Positions 1 to 3,836 of a DNA stretch of 7,129 bases are shown here, one piece after another (the first letter of the stretch is position 1; every line of letters starts with the position of its first letter). This DNA is from Oscillospiraceae bacterium (lineage in GTDB: Bacteria; Bacillota_A; Clostridia; Monoglobales; WRBX01), in NCBI GenBank assembly GCA_009784335.1, contig WRBX01000030.1, positions 1 through 7,129 on the forward strand. Direction: 5' to 3'. The notes beneath the pieces were generated by a model that made no database searches, was not told the origin of the DNA, and saw only the letters and a program-made list of their open reading frames with translations. Position numbers and translations under genes: made by a program.

Positions 1-774
1 ATCCCCGGGCGCCAAATCGCCCTTGCTAACCGCCGTGCCATAGCCATATTGCGATTTCGAGCCATGCGGCAGATTATAGCCGAACTGCTTGTAAACATAC
101 ATCACAAAGCCCGAGCAATCAAAACCCGAAAGGGTTGAACCCGCGTATTTATAAGGGATTCCAAGGAATCTTTCACTTGAAGCATATTCCGCAAGGCGCC
201 TGCCATCCACGCTTCCGCCGCTGCCGGCGCTGCTGCTACGGCTAACCAATGTCGGCATGGCGCTCGCCAAATATTCCGCCGCAACCCAGCCATGCCCGCC
301 GTTGAACTCGATTTTGGCCCACTCGCCGTCCTTATCAACCACCGTCACAGGCGTTAGCGCTGAAAGCCCGCCGATTTTGCCGTTATTGGTGCCGGGCCCG
401 CTACGAACATTAAGAGTTATAACCTGCCCGCCTACCCAGCGCGTGCCATAAGTTGCGCCATTTGTGTTATTCACAACCGGCACAGGCCCTACAAAATCCT
501 TGGCCACTATCCTGATAAAATCACTTGAAACATACCCGGTCACGCTGCCGCTTTGAATCTGCATCCAGCCATTCTCATTAGAAATAATAGTAATGGCTGC
601 GCCATTTTTAAGGCTGGCTACCTTATCAAAATTTGCCCCCGCGCCCGATCGAACATTTAGGCTACCGCTTGATAGCGAAACCACTCCCGCCTCATTTGCA
701 CTCGCCGTTATGCAAAACATAAATCCAATTGCAAATACTACCATAAATACTGCTTTTTTTAGAACTCCACTCAT
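1..774 (-). CDS. secreted SH3-domain NlpC/P60 peptidoglycan endopeptidase, 3' part beyond window
   Basis: Reading the minus strand from ATG at 774 gives 258 open codons with no stop before the window edge, so the C-terminus is missing. Residues 1-26 form a signal peptide (basic KK, hydrophobic core, ASA cleavage site before N27). Two bacterial SH3 (SH3_3-like) domains follow at about 29-89 and 115-172, each with the LNVRSG motif (39-44 and 121-126). After a Ser/Gly-rich linker (about 176-190), an NlpC/P60 domain begins near 191 and shows the FDCSGF motif with the presumed nucleophile Cys220; the catalytic His would lie beyond base 1. Members of the family cut D-gamma-glutamyl-diaminopimelate or related stem-peptide bonds in the cell wall, and the SH3 domains are expected to bind wall. 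An in-frame ATG at 783 abuts the AGGAGG and is too close to it; ATG 774 has a 9-base spacer. The gene is divergent from the amidase gene, which fits a wall-remodelling role. Confidence 0.9.
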   Translation of the reverse strand, partial: MSGVLKKAVFMVVFAIGFMFCITASANEAGVVSLSSGSLNVRSGAGANFDKVASLKNGAAITIISNENGWMQIQSGSVTGYVSSDFIRIVAKDFVGPVPVVNNTNGATYGTRWVGGQVITLNVRSGPGTNNGKIGGLSALTPVTVVDKDGEWAKIEFNGGHGWVAAEYLASAMPTLVSRSSSAGSGGSVDGRRLAEYASSERFLGIPYKYAGSTLSGFDCSGFVMYVYKQFGYNLPHGSKSQYGYGTAVSKGDLAPGD

Positions 775-783
775 CCGGTTCAT

Positions 784-789
784 CCTCCT
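784..789 (-). promoter_or_regulatory. ribosome binding site of the NlpC/P60 gene
   Basis: On the minus strand this reads AGGAGG, a perfect Shine-Dalgarno core. It sits 9 bases from ATG 774 and directly against ATG 783, so it favours the start at 774. Confidence 0.75.
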
Positions 790-821
790 AAAACTTCCCC
801 CAATTCTCATTCACAAAAACT

Positions 822-850
822 ATGTTACTGATTTGTTACAATCTTGTCAA
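822..850 (-). promoter_or_regulatory. sigma-A-type promoter of the NlpC/P60 gene
   Basis: The minus strand has TTGACA at 850-845 (perfect -35), a 17-base spacer and TAACAT at 827-822 (4 of 6 bases of a -10 box). It would give a leader of roughly 40 bases before ATG 774. The -10 and spacer are overlapped by a WalR-like box, so a regulator bound there would probably affect RNA polymerase directly. Confidence 0.6.
824..840 (-). promoter_or_regulatory. WalR (YycF)-like box within the promoter
   Basis: On the minus strand this reads TGTAAC-AAATC-AGTAAC. That matches the published WalR consensus of two TGTWAH half-sites spaced by 5 bases, except for the first base of the second half. It lies between the -35 and -10 boxes and overlaps the -10, a position that in Bacillus subtilis is usual for repressed WalR targets. 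WalRK controls wall hydrolase genes, including NlpC/P60 ones, in Firmicutes. The similar GTAAC direct-repeat sites of the actinobacterial regulator MtrA are an alternative reading. Confidence 0.5.
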
Positions 851-854
851 CCTC

Positions 855-871
855 TGTAACAATTTTGTAAC
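855..871 (+). promoter_or_regulatory. WalR (YycF)-like box, perfect half-sites
   Basis: The plus strand reads TGTAAC, five bases, TGTAAC, an exact match to the TGTWAH-N5-TGTWAH consensus. It lies just upstream of the -35 box of the minus-strand NlpC/P60 gene and is oriented toward the amidase gene. With the box at 824-840 it forms a mirror-symmetric pair centred between bases 847 and 848. Confidence 0.55.
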
Positions 872-1068
872 AATTGCGATTTCTCCGAATATAATGCTGA
901 AAAGAGGTGCTGCGCTTGCAATTCCTAATTATTTCCATATGTTCTATTATACTGATAGAAATGGCGATTTGTTACTTTTTGTATTCACAAGATAAAAAAA
1001 GTTTGGGAAAGGGACAAGCAAATGCCTAAAACTTTGATGCCAATCATATAATTGACTGGGTGATAAAT
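872..1068. other. rest of the divergent intergenic region
   Basis: This AT-rich stretch must hold the promoter of the amidase gene, but I cannot place it with confidence. One weak plus-strand candidate is TTGTTA at 969-974, 16 bases, then GATAAA at 991-996 (4 of 6 in each box). An imperfect inverted repeat lies at 935-964 (CCAT, TTCTAT and ATAGAA, ATGG), with TATAAT on the minus strand inside it at 951-946; no good -35 box accompanies it. If the amidase is a true CwlD, a sporulation sigma factor could be used, but I see no clear match to such a promoter. No RNA gene or terminator was recognised. Confidence 0.4.
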
Positions 1069-1800
1069 ATGTTCCTAATTATAGAAAAAAGTAAATTGAT
1101 AATAGTTTCGTGTTGTTTTGTGCTGATTGCGGGGATTTTGCTTTTTGTGTCAGTCACTTTTAAAACAGCCAATGGAATCGAAACTCCCACAGTTGACATA
1201 GTTTTAGATAGTGGGCACGGCGCTTCCGATCCCGGTGCAATAGGCGCGAAAGGCACCATAGAAAAAGATATAAATCTCGCAATCACGCTTAAAATTCGCG
1301 ACAAATTGGTGGCAGAGGGCTATTCTGTTGGGCTCACCCGCGAGACCGATACCTCCCTCGCTCCCACCAAAAAGAAAGATATGCACTGGCGCCGTGATTT
1401 CGCACTCGCCAGCCGCCCGCAGGTTTTTGTCAGTATTCACCAAAACACTTTCCCAGATCGCGCCGAGCGTGGCGCGCAGATTTGGTATAGCATGAACCAT
1501 CCTGAAAGCGCGAATTTTGCTGCCAATATGCAGGAGAAGTTGGGGGAAGTGAATAGCCAAAATCGCCGCTTGCCTAAGCGAGCCGATAATAATATCTTCC
1601 TCCTCCGCCACCTCACAATGCCCGCAATCCTCATTGAATGTGGGTTTATCAGCAACGCTGATGAAGAATGGTTACTTACCCAGCCCGAGCACCAGGAAAG
1701 ACTCGCAGAGTGCATTAAAAAAGGAATAGCCGGCGAACTCGAACGCCTTAAAACTGTCCCCACCCCTCTGCCGGCTACTTTGGAACCTACCAGCTACTAG
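1069..1800 (+). CDS. cwlD: membrane-anchored N-acetylmuramoyl-L-alanine amidase, CwlD/Amidase_3 type
   Basis: The 243-residue product has one N-terminal hydrophobic segment (about 8-28) and then an Amidase_3 catalytic domain (about 42-227). The expected zinc ligands are visible: His50 in DSGHG, Glu65 in IEKDIN and His124 in SIHQN, with the catalytic Glu190 in LIECGFISN. Such enzymes cut the amide bond between N-acetylmuramic acid and L-alanine of peptidoglycan. The length, single anchor, lack of wall-binding repeats and the C-terminal half resemble CwlD, which in spore formers helps make muramic-delta-lactam in the cortex; a vegetative amidase is not excluded. ATG 1069 follows a weak GGGTGA (1058-1063); GTG at 1060 is in frame and would add three residues but has no Shine-Dalgarno of its own. 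The short tail after about 227 is Pro/Thr-rich. Its 3' end is duplicated in degenerate form near 2711-2785. Confidence 0.8.
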   Translation: MFLIIEKSKLIIVSCCFVLIAGILLFVSVTFKTANGIETPTVDIVLDSGHGASDPGAIGAKGTIEKDINLAITLKIRDKLVAEGYSVGLTRETDTSLAPTKKKDMHWRRDFALASRPQVFVSIHQNTFPDRAERGAQIWYSMNHPESANFAANMQEKLGEVNSQNRRLPKRADNNIFLLRHLTMPAILIECGFISNADEEWLLTQPEHQERLAECIKKGIAGELERLKTVPTPLPATLEPTSY

Positions 1801-1840
1801 CTAATGACTATTAACCACTAAATCGGGCAATACTCACCTC

Positions 1841-2680
1841 ATGAAGCAATGGCTCACAAAACTGGCATATATCACCCTCGCAATCGCCCTAATGTCCGCC
1901 AGTGTAAATATGTTCCTGGCGCCGCACAATATCGCCGCCGGCGGCATCACCGGCCTTTCAATTATATTAGAAAGCCTATTCACATTCGACCGCGGCCTCG
2001 TGATACTTATCTCTAATATCATTATTTTGCTTGTAACTCTCATTTCTCTCGAACGGCAAGTATTTTTCAATACCGTCATCGGCGCGCTGCTTCTGCCGCT
2101 TTTTATCATGCTCATTCCTCATATCACCCTAGTGAGCGATACCATGCTTTCCATGATTGTCGGCAGTGTTATTTTCGGCATCGCGGTTTCTATTCTCTAT
2201 TATAACAAGGCATCCAGCGGCGGAACATCAATTCCCCCTCTGGTGCTCAAGAAATATTTCAATCTAAACACTTCGATAGGGCTTTTTATCACCGACGGAA
2301 TCGTGGTGCTGCTTTGCCTGCTTGTGTTTAGCATTGATGCTTTTTTCTTTGCAATGCTCTCGATTTTTATCACCAGCGCCACTATGAGCTATATCGAATC
2401 GGGCCTCAATAAAAAGAAAATGGTGCATATAATCAGCGATAAAAGCGCCGAAATTTCTGATGACATTATGACCAATTTGGAAAAAGGGGTGACCATTGTG
2501 CCGGTGATTGGTGCGTATAAGCAAAAAGATATGCACATGCTGATTGTTACGCTTGATTTTAGGAAATATCAGCAGCTGCTGGCGATTGTGAATAATCACG
2601 ATAAAGACGCGTTTATGATTACCGATACTGTGACCGATGTGCACGGCAAGGGCTTCTCGTATGATTCAGGCACGGTGTGA
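1841..2680 (+). CDS. yitT: YitT-family integral membrane protein with C-terminal DUF2179
   Basis: The 279-residue product starts with a YitT_membrane (DUF161-type) region of about six hydrophobic segments (near 8-26, 37-48, 53-70, 77-97, 101-121, and two between 146 and 185). Family signatures are AAGGITGLSI (32-41) and SSGGTSIPPLVLKKYF (125-140). A soluble DUF2179 domain follows at about 195-275, including KGVTIVPVIGAYKQK and DKDAFMITDTVTDVHGKGF. It sits in the cytoplasmic membrane; the transported substrate, if any, is unknown for the family. It starts 40 bases after the amidase gene with no terminator between, so co-transcription is likely. No convincing Shine-Dalgarno precedes ATG 1841, and no alternative upstream start is in frame within the gap. 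Its TGA stop overlaps the first base of the left direct repeat. Confidence 0.85.
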   Translation: MKQWLTKLAYITLAIALMSASVNMFLAPHNIAAGGITGLSIILESLFTFDRGLVILISNIIILLVTLISLERQVFFNTVIGALLLPLFIMLIPHITLVSDTMLSMIVGSVIFGIAVSILYYNKASSGGTSIPPLVLKKYFNLNTSIGLFITDGIVVLLCLLVFSIDAFFFAMLSIFITSATMSYIESGLNKKKMVHIISDKSAEISDDIMTNLEKGVTIVPVIGAYKQKDMHMLIVTLDFRKYQQLLAIVNNHDKDAFMITDTVTDVHGKGFSYDSGTV

Positions 2681-2706
2681 AAACTTGCGTGCAAGATTCA
2701 AAACCA
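2680..2706 (+). repeat. left copy of a 27-base imperfect direct repeat
   Basis: The copy begins AAAACTTGCGTGCAAG and continues ATTCAAAACCA. It matches 3797-3822 at all but two bases plus one indel. It contains the inverted repeat CTTGC-GT-GCAAG. It abuts the yitT stop codon and, with the right copy, brackets the amidase-gene remnant and the unknown AT-rich gene. Confidence 0.75.
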
Positions 2707-2710
2707 ACCT

Positions 2711-2785
2711 ATTAAAAAGGAATAGTCGGCGAGCACAAACGCCTGAAAACTATTCCTACCCCTCTGCCTGCTACGGAAGTGCCGA
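2711..2785 (+). pseudogene. degenerate duplicate of the 3' end of the cwlD-like gene
   Basis: This stretch aligns with the plus strand from about 1715 to 1790 at roughly four bases in five, with one base missing in an A-run. In the matching frame it reads GIVGEHKRLKTIPTPLPAT, against GIAGELERLKTVPTPLPAT in the intact gene. Many of the differences fall at third codon positions or are conservative, which suggests that the copy diverged as a coding gene before being cut. Nothing of the catalytic domain remains: the sequence upstream is the direct repeat and yitT. It is a remnant of a second amidase paralogue rather than a working gene. Confidence 0.7.
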
Positions 2786-2819
2786 TTACTACTTCATCGA
2801 CATACATCTTGCAACTATG

Positions 2820-3713
2820 CTACTTATTCCGAATAATTCCAGGCGCTATATTAGGATTTGGCATAGCATCATTTTCTATATTCTCTTTAGAATTCATTCT
2901 AACACTTTCTCTCTTTTTCTTATTCGACCAAAACAAATTTCTTAAAGAAGCGCTTTTCTTAAAAATCTTCATCTTACTATTTTGTTCTAAATCTTCAATT
3001 AGCGCGCTTTTTATAAAATAATCGATGCTTGCACAATTTATTATCGTACTAGCAATTGGGCATATTGCTTTTTTATAAGAATCCTTTGTATTTTCTTGTT
3101 TTCTCCCTCTATAATACATTTCACTAATTCTCCAAAGGTATTTACTCTGCACATTTTCTTGCTTTTCAACCAACTTGCATAACACATAAAATGAAGTTTT
3201 TTCGCTCATAAGTTTGTTGCTGGCTATCTTAAATCCTTCTTCATCTCGCAAAACTTCATTATTTCTATCATGCTTTTCAACCAGGTATGTTAAATTTCCT
3301 TCGGTTGCACTCTTGCAATCAGCAACTGCCCTTATTACCTCGCAGGCTCCATTATAATCATATTCTTCTATTGTGCCAAATATAGAAAATCCCTTATAGA
3401 ATATCTTTTCCAAGCTATCGATCACACTATTAATAACTTGCTCAGGCGATGATTTAAAAAACGAAAAATCATTTTCTTTCAATAGATTAAGCAAATAGAA
3501 ATGTGCGTCTTTTTGGCTTTTCTTGCAATTATCTTCTAAATAGTTTCGTAGTTCTTTATTCACTTCCCTATAATACCTCACCCTATCTTCATTAGAAAAG
3601 ATTCCATTAAGTTCTTCATCAAATGCCTTAACAGCCCTCGCATACGCGATAGGATCAAAGTGATTCTGATTACAATAACCTTTACTAGCAGGTGCTCCAC
3701 CTATAACTGGCAT
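2820..3713 (-). CDS. unknown AT-rich protein, 297 aa
   Basis: I do not recognise this protein. It starts at ATG 3713 (MPVIGGAPASKGYCN), 7 bases from a strong AAGGGGGA; an in-frame TTG at 3731 lies upstream of that site and is not favoured. It has no signal peptide or membrane segment and looks mostly alpha-helical and charged. It has seven scattered cysteines without CxxC pairs and a basic patch (about 248-270, with NKKKRES) before a polar tail ending near PNPNIAPGIIRNK. The gene opposes its neighbours, is far more AT-rich (21 G/C of 60 in 3001-3060), has its own near-consensus promoter, and lies between direct repeats, all of which suggest acquisition by transfer. An accessory role such as defence, toxin or effector is conceivable, but nothing in the sequence demonstrates it. 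Confidence 0.75.
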   Translation of the reverse strand: MPVIGGAPASKGYCNQNHFDPIAYARAVKAFDEELNGIFSNEDRVRYYREVNKELRNYLEDNCKKSQKDAHFYLLNLLKENDFSFFKSSPEQVINSVIDSLEKIFYKGFSIFGTIEEYDYNGACEVIRAVADCKSATEGNLTYLVEKHDRNNEVLRDEEGFKIASNKLMSEKTSFYVLCKLVEKQENVQSKYLWRISEMYYRGRKQENTKDSYKKAICPIASTIINCASIDYFIKSALIEDLEQNSKMKIFKKSASLRNLFWSNKKKRESVRMNSKENIENDAMPNPNIAPGIIRNK

Positions 3714-3720
3714 ATAAAAT

Positions 3721-3728
3721 TCCCCCTT
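3721..3728 (-). promoter_or_regulatory. ribosome binding site of the unknown gene
   Basis: The minus strand reads AAGGGGGA, 7 bases before ATG 3713. It decides the start at 3713 over the in-frame TTG at 3731, which lies upstream of the site. Confidence 0.7.
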
Positions 3729-3742
3729 CAAAACCTAAAACA

Positions 3743-3770
3743 ATTATAGCATATTTTCATTAAATGTCAA
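3743..3770 (-). promoter_or_regulatory. near-perfect sigma-A promoter of the unknown gene
   Basis: The minus strand has TTGACA at 3770-3765, a 16-base spacer and TATAAT at 3748-3743, preceded by TGC, which makes an extended -10 (TGnTATAAT). Both hexamers are perfect, so expression is expected to be strong and not dependent on neighbouring genes. The site lies in the gap shared with recD2. Confidence 0.8.
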
Positions 3771-3796
3771 TAATTTGCAAAAAATTGCTTAATTCC

Positions 3797-3822
3797 AAAA
3801 CTTGCGCGCAAAATTCAAACCA
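3797..3822 (+). repeat. right copy of the imperfect direct repeat
   Basis: It reads AAAACTTGCGCGCAAAATTC followed by AAACCA and matches 2680-2706. It contains the perfect palindrome TTGCGCGCAA (3802-3811). It lies 15 bases before recD2 and marks the right border of the segment that separates yitT from recD2. Confidence 0.75.
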
Positions 3823-3830
3823 TATATATT
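3802..3830 (+). promoter_or_regulatory. possible recD2 promoter giving a leaderless message
   Basis: TATATT at 3825-3830 is a fair -10 box, exactly 6 bases before the A of ATG 3837. The hexamer 17 bases upstream is TTGCGC (3 of 6), part of the palindrome. If used, transcription would begin at or next to the start codon, which fits the lack of a well-spaced Shine-Dalgarno. This is an inference from spacing only. Confidence 0.3.
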
Positions 3831-3836
3831 TAGGGT

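Noticed and set aside
593..859. Plus-strand open frame of 88 codons overlapping the start of the NlpC/P60 gene
   Set aside because: It is antisense to a clear SH3/NlpC-P60 coding region and its promoter, has no ribosome binding site and no family resemblance.
1069..1160. Lipoprotein signal (IVSC) in the amidase N-terminus
   Set aside because: The hydrophobic segment continues well past the cysteines, as in a transmembrane anchor, instead of ending at a lipobox.
2779..3021. Plus-strand open frame with hydrophobic stretches after the amidase remnant
   Set aside because: Most of it is antisense to the unknown gene at 2820-3713, whose start is supported by a promoter and ribosome binding site; the hydrophobic look comes from AT-rich antisense sequence.
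3714..3731. TTG start at 3731 for the unknown gene
   Set aside because: The strong AAGGGGGA lies downstream of this codon and is correctly spaced for ATG 3713.
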